This document shows, piece after piece, positions 8,805 through 17,641 of a DNA stretch of 64,000 bases (position 1 is its first letter; every line of letters starts with the position of its first letter). The position numbers and the translations under genes were made by a program. The stretch covers positions 1-64,000 of the forward strand of contig CAZWNO010000005.1 of assembly GCA_964635845.1 (NCBI GenBank), given 5' to 3'. Source of the DNA: SZUA-365 sp964635845 (GTDB taxonomy: Bacteria; Bacteroidota; Ignavibacteria; SZUA-365). The notes below the pieces were generated by a model. That model did no database searches, was not told the origin of the DNA, and worked only from the letters and a program-made list of their open reading frames with translations.

Positions 8805-9746
8805 TTACGCCGCGCCGAGTTTCTTGCGGAAATACGCGGCGGTGCGGAGGAGTCCTTCGCGGCGGGCGACCTGCGGCTCCCAGCCGAGGACGCGCCGCGC
8901 CAGCGTGATGTCGGGCTGCCGCACTTTCGGATCGTCTTCCGGAAGCTCGCGGTGCACGATCGCGCTCGACGATCCCAGCACCTCGATGACTTCCTTCGCC
9001 AGGTCCAGCATCGTGAGCTCGTCGGGATTCCCGATGTTCACCGGATCGGAATAATCCGAGAGCAGCAGACGATAGATGCCGTCGACCAGATCGGACACGT
9101 AACACACGCTGCGCGTCTGCAGTCCGTTGCCGAAGACGGTGACGTCCTCGCCGCGGATGCCCTGCGACATGAACGCCGGGATGGCGCGGCCGTCGTTGAT
9201 GCGCATGCGTTCGCCGTAGGTGTTGAAGATGCGCACGATGCGCGTCTCGACGCCGTGATAGCGGTTGTAGGCCATCGTGATCGCCTCGGCGAAACGCTTC
9301 GCCTCGTCGTAGACGCCGCGGGGGCCGACCGGATTCACGTTCCCCCAGTAGGACTCCACCTGGGGATGGATCTCCGGATCGCCGTACACTTCGGAAGTCG
9401 AGGCGAGGAGCAGGCGGGCGTTCTTGGCCTTCGCGAGCCCCAGCGCCTTGTGCGTGCCGAGCGATCCGACCTTGAGTGTCTGTATCGGGAGCTTGAGGTA
9501 GTCGATGGGACTCGCGGGCGAGGCGAAATGCAGGATGTAATCGAGTCCACCTTCCACGTGCACGAATTCCGTCACGTCGTACTTGACGAACTTGAAACCG
9601 GGATGGCCGAAGAGATGTTCGATGTTCGCCAGGTCGCCCGTGATCAGGTTGTCCATGCACAGCACCTCGTGACCTTCGTTCAGCAGACGGTCACAGAGAT
9701 GGCTTCCAAGGAATCCGGCTCCGCCGGTGATGAGCGTTCTAGGCAT
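8805..9746 (-). CDS. UDP-glucuronate decarboxylase (UDP-xylose synthase), SDR family
   Basis: Converts UDP-glucuronate to UDP-xylose using bound NAD+. 313 residues from ATG 9746, which has AGGAG eight bases upstream; the longer open frame to 9914 overlaps the DUF2723 gene and is rejected. Visible features are the Rossmann motif GGAGFLGSHL at residues 7-16, HFASPASPIDY, the catalytic LLASTSEVYGDP region, YDEAKR (YxxxK) and GLQTRSVCYVSDLVDG, all typical of the UXS branch. It follows the DUF2723 gene by 8 bp. It probably supplies an activated pentose for surface glycan made with the neighbouring glycosyltransferases. Confidence 0.93.
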   Translation of the reverse strand: MPRTLITGGAGFLGSHLCDRLLNEGHEVLCMDNLITGDLANIEHLFGHPGFKFVKYDVTEFVHVEGGLDYILHFASPASPIDYLKLPIQTLKVGSLGTHKALGLAKAKNARLLLASTSEVYGDPEIHPQVESYWGNVNPVGPRGVYDEAKRFAEAITMAYNRYHGVETRIVRIFNTYGERMRINDGRAIPAFMSQGIRGEDVTVFGNGLQTRSVCYVSDLVDGIYRLLLSDYSDPVNIGNPDELTMLDLAKEVIEVLGSSSAIVHRELPEDDPKVRQPDITLARRVLGWEPQVARREGLLRTAAYFRKKLGAA

Positions 9747-9754
9747 GGATGCTC

Positions 9755-12565
9755 CTATGGCTGCTGCATCGCCGCGGCGGTATCCAGGCTGCGCCGCAGG
9801 CGCTTGCCGCCGTTGTCGATGTAGGACTGGAACACCTTGATGCGCTCGGTGATGGACGGATCGCCGGGATACAGCTGCTCGGCGCGGCGCAGGACGTCTA
9901 TGCCCTTCTGCCACTGCTCCGTCACATCGTAGTATTCGAGCAGGAAGAAGAACGGTGAACGAAGCGAACTCTGCCCCGTCGGATCCTTGTCGAGCTGTTC
10001 GAGATACCAGGGCTCGAGCTTGTCCGCCATGCCCCTGTAGAGCGCCGTGTCGCCCATCATCAGGTGCATGTTCGCGAGGTCCGTCTGGAGCGACTGATCG
10101 AACTCGTGATACTTCGTCGGAATGGTCTTTTCCATGCGGTCGAGCATCGCGCGCGCGCCCTTGAAGTCGCCCTGATCCTGCACGAGCACCTGCGCCGTGG
10201 CCATGTGCAGCACGCGGAAACTGTAGGTCATCTTTGTGCTGGCCTCGTCGAGGTTGATGTCGGGATTATTGAGTTCGCGGAACATGAATCCGAACGCGCG
10301 GTTGCTGTCCGGGACCTGCCGCAGCTCGGTCAGATGCCTGCGCGTCACCGACGTGTTCACGTTCGTGTAGTACCGGTTGCCGCGCTGCGGCATCGCCACG
10401 GGCGAGACCCGGTACGCCAGGCCTTCGACCACGAGATGGTTCTCGAGCGAGAGGCGGTCGGACGGCGCCGTGCTCAGCGCGAAGTAGATCGGTCGCAAAT
10501 TGAAGTTGTTGGTCAGGATATCGATGATCAGGATGTCCTGCACCCGGAGGCCCTTGGTGCCCGCGGGATCGGTATATGTCGGCGCGACGTCGATCTCCAG
10601 CGTCGCGGGAAGCGCGGGGATATTCGTGAGCATCGGCATGTCCTTCAGCGAGCCGAGATTGAACTTGGCCCCGTCGATGGGAACACTCACGCGCTGCGCC
10701 GACCACTGCACGGGACGCATGTTGTCGAGTTCCGTGTCCGAATACGAGAAATTTACCAGCGGCGCGCCGTAGGGACGCTCGTTCTTCAGCTGCTTGCTGT
10801 ACCAGCCCGTATTGAGCAGGCTGAGGTTCACCACGCGCACGTCGCGCCGTATGCCGGCGGCGTACTGCAGGTACCAGACCGGGAAGGTGTCGTTATCGCC
10901 GCCGGTGAAGAGGATCGCATCCTGATCGCAGCTCTGCAGCAGGTTGTAGGCGTAGTCGAAGGCCACGTAGTTGTGATGACGGTCATGCGTCTGGTAATTC
11001 TGCGCGAGCATGTTCACCGGCCCCGCGACGAGCAGGAGCACCGCGACGGCGACACCCACGGCCTCGTTTCGGCCGGTTTTCGAAAGCAGCATGTCGATCA
11101 GTCCGTACACGCCGATCCCGGCCCAGATGGCGAAGACGAAGAACGATCCCACGAAGAAGTAATCGCGCTCTCGAACCTGCGGTTCGGCCATGTTGAAGTA
11201 CAGCACCAGTCCGATGCCGGTGATGAAGAAGAGCATCGCCGTTGCCGTCGCGGTGCGGTAATCCTTGCGGAAATGGTAATACACGCCGATCATGCCGAGA
11301 ATCAGCGGGATGGCGTAATAGCGGTTCGGATAGCCCGGGCTTTCGGACCAGTCGCCTGACGCGCCGATGAGCGACACCGGCGCGTCCTGGAGGTCCCCGG
11401 CGCGCCCGATGAAGTTCCAGAGGAAATACCGGATATAGATGTGTCCCAGCTGGAATTTGATGAAATATTCGAAATCGGATCCGTAATTGCCGTATGCGGC
11501 GACGTGCTCGGGACTCCAGCGGCGTGGCAGGAATTCGTCCCTCCCGAAGTCGATGCTGCGCGTGCGCTCGTTGTAATTGGGTCCCTTGAGCAGCGGATAG
11601 CTTCCGTACTGCTCGCGATTGAGATAGCTGTAAAGCCCTTCCAGTGTCGCCGGCGCGTTCTCGTTGAGCGCGGGCTGCTGGCCGGCGCGGATGGGCACCA
11701 TCACATAGGTGCTGTACCCGAGCGTGACCAGCAGGATCGCGAGCGACACCATGCGCAGCTGCGGGTGGAGTTTCTTGCTCGCGACGATGACGATGAGACC
11801 GATCGCGATGAGGATGAAGAACACGAGTCCGGCGCCGCTGCCCAGCATGGCGGGAATATACTTGACGATGCCGGGATAGATCATGCCGAAGCCCGCCGCC
11901 ATCATCGCGAAGGCCAGGCTGAGCGATTTGACCGAGATGTCCTCCCGCTTGCGGTCGCGGAAGTAGATGAGGAAGAAGACGAAGAACAGCGCCAGCAGCG
12001 ACAGCAGGTGCACGCCGATGCTCAGTCCCATCAGATAGGCGATCAGCAGGAGCGAACGCTCGGAATCGAAGACACCGATATGGTAATACCATTCGAGCGC
12101 GATCCACACCACCGCCGAGATGAAGAACATGCCGATGCCGTAGACTTCCGCCTCCGATGCGTTGAACCAGAACGTGTCGCTGAACGACAGGATGAGCGCG
12201 CCGGCTGCGGCGGAGAGCAGCATGCTGATCGCGGCCATCGGTGTCTTCGGATCGCCCTTCCACTGGCGAAGCAGCCGCATGGAGACGAGGTAGACGAACA
12301 GCACGGTCAGCGAACTCGAGAACGTCGACATGAGGTTGACGCGGAATCCGAGGTCGTCGCCGATGGGAAGCAGCGAGAGCATGCGCCCGACGAGCTGGAA
12401 GAACGGCGCACCCGGGGGATGCGGCACGGCCATAGTGACCGCTGCAGTGATGAATTCACCGCAATCCCAGAACGAGATCGTCGGCGCCACTGTCATGAGG
12501 AACACGACGGTCGAGATCAGGAACACGGCTGCGGCGGTGATGCGGTGCCAGATTTTGAAATTCAT
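9755..12565 (-). CDS. DUF2723 membrane protein (GT117-like protein glycosyltransferase)
   Basis: Large polytopic membrane protein, 936 residues from ATG 12565; a GTG at 12574 adds three residues. The N-terminal half has about 11-12 hydrophobic helices beginning with the family hallmark APTISFWDCGEFITAA and PHPPGAPFFQLVGRM. A periplasmic region follows with EPQVRERDYFF and FTGGDNDTFPVWY. The C-terminal 150 residues look TPR-like (EQWQKGIDVLRRAEQLYPGDP). In Bacteroidota such proteins are classed as GT-C glycosyltransferases; the donor is unproven. It lies 8 bp upstream of the UDP-xylose synthase, which suggests a joint role in surface or protein glycosylation. Confidence 0.87.
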   Translation of the reverse strand: MNFKIWHRITAAAVFLISTVVFLMTVAPTISFWDCGEFITAAVTMAVPHPPGAPFFQLVGRMLSLLPIGDDLGFRVNLMSTFSSSLTVLFVYLVSMRLLRQWKGDPKTPMAAISMLLSAAAGALILSFSDTFWFNASEAEVYGIGMFFISAVVWIALEWYYHIGVFDSERSLLLIAYLMGLSIGVHLLSLLALFFVFFLIYFRDRKREDISVKSLSLAFAMMAAGFGMIYPGIVKYIPAMLGSGAGLVFFILIAIGLIVIVASKKLHPQLRMVSLAILLVTLGYSTYVMVPIRAGQQPALNENAPATLEGLYSYLNREQYGSYPLLKGPNYNERTRSIDFGRDEFLPRRWSPEHVAAYGNYGSDFEYFIKFQLGHIYIRYFLWNFIGRAGDLQDAPVSLIGASGDWSESPGYPNRYYAIPLILGMIGVYYHFRKDYRTATATAMLFFITGIGLVLYFNMAEPQVRERDYFFVGSFFVFAIWAGIGVYGLIDMLLSKTGRNEAVGVAVAVLLLVAGPVNMLAQNYQTHDRHHNYVAFDYAYNLLQSCDQDAILFTGGDNDTFPVWYLQYAAGIRRDVRVVNLSLLNTGWYSKQLKNERPYGAPLVNFSYSDTELDNMRPVQWSAQRVSVPIDGAKFNLGSLKDMPMLTNIPALPATLEIDVAPTYTDPAGTKGLRVQDILIIDILTNNFNLRPIYFALSTAPSDRLSLENHLVVEGLAYRVSPVAMPQRGNRYYTNVNTSVTRRHLTELRQVPDSNRAFGFMFRELNNPDINLDEASTKMTYSFRVLHMATAQVLVQDQGDFKGARAMLDRMEKTIPTKYHEFDQSLQTDLANMHLMMGDTALYRGMADKLEPWYLEQLDKDPTGQSSLRSPFFFLLEYYDVTEQWQKGIDVLRRAEQLYPGDPSITERIKVFQSYIDNGGKRLRRSLDTAAAMQQP

Positions 12566-12608
12566 AGGTGTCACGATACTTATGGGTACTTGCTTGCGTG
12601 ATTAGGGG

Positions 12609-12671
12609 GTGACGACGCGGCTTTCGGGAGTGACGACACGGCTTTCGGGGGTGACGACGCCGCTTTCGGCG
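12609..12671. repeat. 21-bp tandem repeat, 3 copies
   Basis: Three copies of GTGACGACGCGGCTTTCGGG plus one base (period exactly 21 bp, few substitutions) lie between the DUF2723 start and the end of the DUF3098 gene. A plus-strand open frame runs through it but is low complexity and antisense to DUF3098, so I do not call it a gene. Confidence 0.9.
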
Positions 12672-12716
12672 GCGAGGCCGCGCCGCGGAGCGATGTCGCG
12701 ACCATGCGTCGCGGCG

Positions 12717-12989
12717 TTATGCCGCGGAATCCGTGCCGGCTTCGGGTTTCTTCTTCCGGTAGATGATGCCGATGGGAATGATGATGCAGAAACCGATGAA
12801 CAGGACGATCGGCGCGGTGGTCACGGACAGGCCGCTGACGGCGTCTCCGGCGGACATGATGAGAAAACCGATGATGACGGCGAGAACACCTGCGCCGAGA
12901 ATGATGTAATTGATCCTCTGCGGCAGTTCCGCCTCCGGGACTTCAAGCGCCCGACGGCTGTTCTTGCGTCTTTTCTGCACTTTGGCCAT
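12717..12989 (-). CDS. DUF3098 family small membrane protein
   Basis: 90 residues with a basic N-terminus (KVQKRRKNSRR) and two hydrophobic helices, about residues 27-46 and 56-77, ending in YRKKKPEAGT. This two-helix layout matches DUF3098 proteins of Bacteroidota, often found near ftsX-type genes. It is the last gene of the Lol-type block, 74 bp after LolD. Biochemical role unknown. Confidence 0.7.
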   Translation of the reverse strand: MAKVQKRRKNSRRALEVPEAELPQRINYIILGAGVLAVIIGFLIMSAGDAVSGLSVTTAPIVLFIGFCIIIPIGIIYRKKKPEAGTDSAA

Positions 12990-13063
12990 GCATTTACTCC
13001 GTTGCTCGAAAATGTGTATTGTTAATCAAACAGATAAAATACGAAACTCGGCAGGGAAAAACG

Positions 13064-13750
13064 CTATCGGCGCGCAAGAAGTCTCCCCTCGTGCAGGAGC
13101 AGCGTCGCGTCCGCCCGCGCCGCCAGGTCCGCGTCGTGGGTGACGATGACGAAGGTCTGCCGCTGCTCGCGGGCGAGGGTCCACAGGAGATCGTGCAGCA
13201 TCCCGGCGTTGTCCTCGTCGAGATTGCCCGAGGGCTCGTCGGCCAGTACGAGGCGGGGAGCGTTCGCCAGGGCGCGCGCTACGGCGACCCGCTGCTGCTC
13301 TCCGCCGGAGAGTTCCGAAGGACGGGCATCCGCGCGATGCGACACCTTCACGATCTCGAGCAGTTCGTCCGCCCGCCGCTCTGCTTCCGCCATGGTCGCT
13401 CCACCGATCATGGCGGGAATGGCAATGTTTTCCCGCGCGCTGAATTCCGGGAGCAGATGGTGGAACTGGAACACGAAGCCCATATGCCTGTTGCGGAACG
13501 CCGCGAGTTTGTGATCGTCCATGGAAAACATGTCCTCCCCGTTCAGCAGCACGGAGCCCGCGTCGGGGCGATCGAGCGCGCCGATGATATGCAGCAGCGT
13601 GCTCTTCCCTGTTCCCGACGCGCCGACGATGGCCACCACCTGTCCTTCGTCCACGTCGAAGGACGTGCCGCGCAGCACATCGAGACGCGTGTCTGCCCCG
13701 GTGGGATAGGATTTGTGGACGTCGCGAACTTGAACGATGGGATTACTCAT
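13064..13750 (-). CDS. lolD: Lipoprotein-releasing ABC transporter ATPase
   Basis: Cytoplasmic ATPase that powers extraction of outer-membrane lipoproteins from the inner membrane (LolCDE). 228 residues, the normal length. Walker A GASGTGKST, signature LSGGEQQRVAVARAL, Walker B RLVLADEPSGNLD and the H-loop VTHDADLA are intact. EPSGNLD is typical of the MacB/LolD/FtsE branch. Two LolC/E-type permeases lie directly upstream in the same direction, which supports LolD over other members of the branch. Confidence 0.92.
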   Translation of the reverse strand: MSNPIVQVRDVHKSYPTGADTRLDVLRGTSFDVDEGQVVAIVGASGTGKSTLLHIIGALDRPDAGSVLLNGEDMFSMDDHKLAAFRNRHMGFVFQFHHLLPEFSARENIAIPAMIGGATMAEAERRADELLEIVKVSHRADARPSELSGGEQQRVAVARALANAPRLVLADEPSGNLDEDNAGMLHDLLWTLAREQRQTFVIVTHDADLAARADATLLLHEGRLLARR

Positions 13751-13798
13751 GGACGATTCCGGTGTTAGACGGGCGGATCATGATTCTGTTCCCCGCCA

Positions 13799-15016
13799 TT
13801 ATTCCCAGCGCACCGCATCGATGATCTCGACGCTCCGCGCGCGCATGGCGGGATACCATGCGGCCAGCAGGCAGAGCCCGAAGGTGGCCAGCACGATGAG
13901 GGAGATATCCGAGAAGCGAAGCTCCACGGGAATGGCGGGGATGATGAATTCGGCGGCCAGTTTCACCATGCCGAACTCCCCCTGCATCCATGTGAGCAGC
14001 AGGCCGATGACGAGCCCGGCCGCGACGCCGACGCTCCCGATCCAGATGCCTTCGATCAGGAAGATGCGCTGCACCCGCCGCGCCGGCATGCCCATGGTGC
14101 GCAGGATGCCGATGTCGCGCTTCTTCTCGAGTACCAGCATGGTCAGCGAGGCGAGGATGTTGAAGACCGCCACGGCGATGATGATGCCGAGCAGGATGAA
14201 CGCGCTCCACCGTTCGATGGTCATGACCGAATAGAGATCCTTGTGCAGGTCGAACCAGGTGAGCACGTTCCACCCGGGACCGATGGCTGCCTGCAGCTCG
14301 GCTTTCGCATCGTCGCTGCCGTCCGGGTCGTCGAGCCGCAGCTCGTACCCCGTCAGCGCGCCCTGCATGCGGAACAGCCGCTGCGCATCCTCGAGCGCGA
14401 GGAAGGCGTAGGATCCGTCGTAGATCTTGTTCTGCGATTCGTAGATGCCCGTCACGGGACAGCGCAGCACCGTCGGCGCCACGTACTGGGTGAGCAGGTT
14501 TTCCATGCCCGCGGGACTGTAGATCACGATGGTATCTCCCACGAGCACACGCATCCGGTCGGCCAGTCCGATGCCCAGCACGATGCCGTTGCGCCGGTCG
14601 AGCTTGAAATCCCCGAGGATTGTTTTTTCCGCGACACGCGAGACCGCATCGACGCTGTCGGGATGCACACCCTTGACCCAGACGAAATGCGCGCTGCCTC
14701 CCGACATCGCCATGGCCTTGCGCTCGATGAAGGGCGCGATGGCGCGCACGCCGCCGAGTCCCGCGATGATGCCGCGCACCTCGTCGGCGCTCCTGCCTTC
14801 CGCGCGGGGAATGCGCTCCACTTTCACATGCGGATCGAAATCCTGGAGGATCGATGTCACAAGGCTGTTGAAGCCGTTGAACACCGACATCACCACGATC
14901 AGCGCCGCGACGCCGAACATGATGCCGAGCGTCGCGAGCAGCGAGATGATGTTGATGAAGCTGAACCGCTTCTTGCCGTAAATGTACCGTCGCGCTATGA
15001 ATCGTTCGACCTGCAT
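13799..15016 (-). CDS. Lipoprotein-releasing ABC transporter permease (LolC/E family)
   Basis: Inner-membrane permease of the Lol complex, 405 residues. The N-terminus FIARRYIYGKKRFSFINIIS leads into TM1. A periplasmic MacB-type domain of about 220 residues follows, then three C-terminal helices with LEKKRDIGILRTMGMPARRV, the coupling-helix motif of the FtsX family. It starts 3 bp after the stop of the other permease, and LolD follows after 48 bp. Which of the two permeases corresponds to LolC or LolE cannot be told, since in this phylum both resemble LolE. Confidence 0.9.
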   Translation of the reverse strand: MQVERFIARRYIYGKKRFSFINIISLLATLGIMFGVAALIVVMSVFNGFNSLVTSILQDFDPHVKVERIPRAEGRSADEVRGIIAGLGGVRAIAPFIERKAMAMSGGSAHFVWVKGVHPDSVDAVSRVAEKTILGDFKLDRRNGIVLGIGLADRMRVLVGDTIVIYSPAGMENLLTQYVAPTVLRCPVTGIYESQNKIYDGSYAFLALEDAQRLFRMQGALTGYELRLDDPDGSDDAKAELQAAIGPGWNVLTWFDLHKDLYSVMTIERWSAFILLGIIIAVAVFNILASLTMLVLEKKRDIGILRTMGMPARRVQRIFLIEGIWIGSVGVAAGLVIGLLLTWMQGEFGMVKLAAEFIIPAIPVELRFSDISLIVLATFGLCLLAAWYPAMRARSVEIIDAVRWE

Positions 15017-15019
15017 CGC

Positions 15020-16234
15020 TCAATGGAACCGGATGGAACGGATGGGATTGAGCCGGGCGGCCAGCCAGGCGGGGACGAACGACGAGACGAACGCCAGCAG
15101 CACGCCCGCGAGCGCGACCCCGGCAAAAACCTCCACGGACATATGGATGGGAACGGTCGTCATGAAATACACATCCTGCGGGAGGCTGAAGAAGCGGAGT
15201 TCCTGCTGGGCATAGCTGAAGGTGAAAGCGACCAGCGCACCCAGGCCCGCGCCGAGCACGCCGATGGCGAGGCCCTGCAGCACGAAGATGCGGCGCACGT
15301 GGCGGCGCGAGGCGCCCATGGCGAGGAGGATGCCGATGTACTGCGTCTTCTCGATCACGAAGAGCAGGAGGGTCGCGATGACGTTGAATACCGAGATGAC
15401 GATCAGCGATCCCACGACGATTGGAATCAGCTGCTGCTGCAGATCGATCCAGACGAAGAGATGATGGTAGAGCGAGAATACCGAACGCGGATCGTAGGGG
15501 TATCCGAGGCGCGCCTGCACGCGGTCGACCGTTTCCTCGACGCGGCCGATGTCCGTGCAGAGCACGTCGTAGCCGCTCACCCGCCCGGGCAGGGCAAACA
15601 CGCGCTGCGCGGTCTCGAGCGAGGTGAACACGTAGATGTCGTCGAGATACTCCGCCATGCCGGTCTCGTACACGCCGCGTATCACGCACTGCACTTTCGG
15701 CGCGCCCGCGAGGTTGCCGAAGTCGGTGACGCCCAGGAGCAGCATGCGGTCCCCGACGCGCATGTTGAGCTTGTCGGCGAGGCGCTTGCCCACCAGGATC
15801 GAATGGCGTCCGTCGATCGGATTCAGGTTGTATGCGCCGTCGACGATCTTATCGCGGATGCGCGAGAGATCCGCGAGCGAATCGAGACCTTTCACCTTCA
15901 CGCCTTCGATGTCGTCGCGCGTGATGACCATCGCCTCGCGCTCGAGAAACGGACCGGCGCCGCGCACGTTTTCGAGCGACGCGAGCGTCGCGCGCGCGTT
16001 CTCGTCGCGATGGACCACGTCGCCGCGGAAAACGCCGACGCGGATGTGCGCCGAGAAGCCGATGAGATTGCTGCGCAGTTCCCGTTCGAATCCGTCGAGG
16101 ATGGTGAACGTGATGATCAGCGCGGCGGTGCCGACGGCGACGCTTCCGATCGCGACCGCGGTCATGAACGAGAGGAAGCGGGACATGTTCCGCTTCCGCA
16201 GGTAGCGCAGCGCTATGAACGATTCAAACGACAT
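15020..16234 (-). CDS. Lipoprotein-releasing ABC transporter permease (LolC/E family)
   Basis: Second permease of the Lol complex, 404 residues, paralogous to its neighbour. The N-terminus FIALRYLRKRNMSRFLSFMT precedes TM1; a periplasmic domain and three helices follow, with the coupling motif EKTQYIGILLAMGASRRHV. Two paralogous permeases next to a LolD ATPase form a complete LolCDE-type set. It begins 21 bp after the stop of prfB, so it may be co-transcribed with prfB. Confidence 0.9.
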   Translation of the reverse strand: MSFESFIALRYLRKRNMSRFLSFMTAVAIGSVAVGTAALIITFTILDGFERELRSNLIGFSAHIRVGVFRGDVVHRDENARATLASLENVRGAGPFLEREAMVITRDDIEGVKVKGLDSLADLSRIRDKIVDGAYNLNPIDGRHSILVGKRLADKLNMRVGDRMLLLGVTDFGNLAGAPKVQCVIRGVYETGMAEYLDDIYVFTSLETAQRVFALPGRVSGYDVLCTDIGRVEETVDRVQARLGYPYDPRSVFSLYHHLFVWIDLQQQLIPIVVGSLIVISVFNVIATLLLFVIEKTQYIGILLAMGASRRHVRRIFVLQGLAIGVLGAGLGALVAFTFSYAQQELRFFSLPQDVYFMTTVPIHMSVEVFAGVALAGVLLAFVSSFVPAWLAARLNPIRSIRFH

Positions 16235-16255
16235 ACGGATCCGGGATTCGGATTA

Positions 16256-17375
16256 TCATGTCGGCATGGCCGCGACGGCGTTGCCGAAGGTCAGCAGGTA
16301 GGCCTGCGAGAAGGCGGAGAGATCCCCGTCCATCACCGCCTGCACGTTGCTGGTTTCCTCGCCGGTGCGGTGGTCCTTGACCATGTTGTACGGATGGAAC
16401 ACGTAGGAGCGGATCTGGCTGCCCCATTCGATTTTCTTCTTGCTGTCTTCGATGCTCGCCAGTCGGCTCGCCTCCTTCTCGCGTTCGATCTGATAGAGGC
16501 GCGACTGCAGCAGCTTCATGGCGGTGGCGCGGTTCTGATGCTGCGAGCGTTCCTGCTGGCATGCCACGATGATCCCCGACGGGATGTGCGTGATACGGAC
16601 GGCGGTCTCGACCTTGTTGACGTTCTGTCCGCCCTTGCCGCCGGAGCGGAACGTATCGACTTTCAGATCCGCGGGATTGATTTCGATTTCCACATCGTCG
16701 TCGATCTCCGGATACACGAAGACCGACGCGAAACTCGTGTGCCGGCGCTTGGCCGAGTCGAACGGGGAGATGCGCACGAGCCGGTGCACGCCGATCTCGG
16801 ACTTGAGATACCCGTACGCGTACACGCCCTTCACCTCGAAGGTGGCGCTCTTGATGCCCGCCCCCTCGCCCTCGAGTTCGTCGACCAGCAGCACTTCGAA
16901 TCCGCGGCGCTCGCAGTAGCGCAGGTACATGCGGTAGAGCATCTCGGCCCAGTCCTGCGATTCGGTACCGCCGGCGCCGGAATGAATCGTGATGATGGCG
17001 TTGCGGTGGTCGTCCTCGCCCGACAGCATGTTCTTGAACTCGAGATCGCCGAGCAGTTTCCGCAGCGCCTCCAGTTCCGAGGCGAGTTCCGCGGCGAGCG
17101 CTTCGTCCTGTGATTCCTCGGCGAGTTCGACCAGCGCGAGGAAGTCGGCGCAGCGCGCGTTCACCTCATTCCACTCCACGACCCAGCTCTTGCGCAGGGA
17201 GATTTCCTGCATCACCTTCTGCGCGGCGATGTTGTCGTCCCAGAACCCCGCACCGTGGGTTTTCGCTTCGAGTTCCGCTATTTCCTGTTCCTTGTTGTCG
17301 ATGTCAAAGATACCCCCGGAGATCGTCGACACGTTTGCGGATTTCCCTGCCGTTCGAGAGATATTGCTCGTACAT
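16256..17375 (-). CDS. prfB: Peptide chain release factor 2 with programmed +1 frameshift
   Basis: Recognises UGA and UAA stop codons and triggers peptide release. I join two frames. A 23-codon leader starts at ATG 17375 (MYEQYLSNGREIRKRVDDL...) and runs to CTT-TGA at 17309-17304. A +1 shift then gives GAC and the main frame to 16256, about 372 residues in total. The main frame alone would lack the conserved N-terminus. In the joined numbering SPF (stop-codon recognition) is at about 203-205 and GGQ at 248-250, matching the E. coli positions within two residues. A run of five G lies just before the slip codon. Expression should be autoregulated by RF2 level. Confidence 0.95.
17303..17317 (-). 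promoter_or_regulatory. RF2 +1 frameshift signal (GGGGG-TATCTTTGAC)
   Basis: On the minus strand the sequence reads GGGGGTATCTTTGAC. This is the canonical RF2 slip site CUU-UGA-C preceded by TAT, with a purine run as the internal Shine-Dalgarno-like stimulator. The TGA at 17306-17304 is in frame with ATG 17375, and GAC at 17305-17303 is in frame with the main coding part. Confidence 0.95.
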
Positions 17376-17383
17376 GATGATGG

Positions 17384-17641
17384 CTACCTTTGGAATGAAT
17401 GGAACGATTCGCTGTGCACGAAGACATGTGAATGCCGCACCGGGTCACGGTGCCGGCGGAGGCGACCGCGCAGGCGACCGCGCAGGCGCGGCCGGCGGCG
17501 GGGAAGCACGTACTCCACGGTCGCGCGCTCGACGCGCACGCTCTGCTGCGTCACGACCGGATCGAGCGAAAGCATGCAGACGAGCGCGATGACAAACAGC
17601 ACGCGGCGCAGCGAGACCGGGGCCTCGCGCAGCTCAGCCAT
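17384..17641 (-). CDS. Hypothetical small membrane protein between phoH and prfB
   Basis: 85 residues; I do not recognise it. It starts inside the last codons of phoH (8-bp overlap) and ends 8 bp before the RF2 start, so it fills the gap exactly. One hydrophobic helix lies at about residues 13-30 (RRVLFVIALVCMLSL), followed by a short polar stretch. An Arg-rich segment comes from a repeated GCGCAGGCGACC-type DNA stretch (about 17461-17500). The tight packing and helix favour a real gene; the Arg-rich repeat part is unlike a conserved fold. It could be translationally coupled to phoH. Moderate to low confidence. Confidence 0.42.
   Translation of the reverse strand: MAELREAPVSLRRVLFVIALVCMLSLDPVVTQQSVRVERATVEYVLPRRRPRLRGRLRGRLRRHRDPVRHSHVFVHSESFHSFQR

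Noticed and set aside
9747..9914. Longer N-terminus for UDP-glucuronate decarboxylase
   Set aside because: Lies inside the DUF2723 gene and is Arg/His-rich; ATG 9746 has a good ribosome site.
10064..12601. Two long plus-strand frames
   Set aside because: Antisense to the DUF2723 gene; no signal, domain or ribosome site.
12609..13025. Plus-strand frame starting in the 21-bp repeat
   Set aside because: Repeat-derived N-terminus and antisense to the DUF3098 gene.
14243..17113. Open frame of 956 codons on the plus strand
   Set aside because: Antisense to LolC/E permeases and prfB, no family-like motifs.
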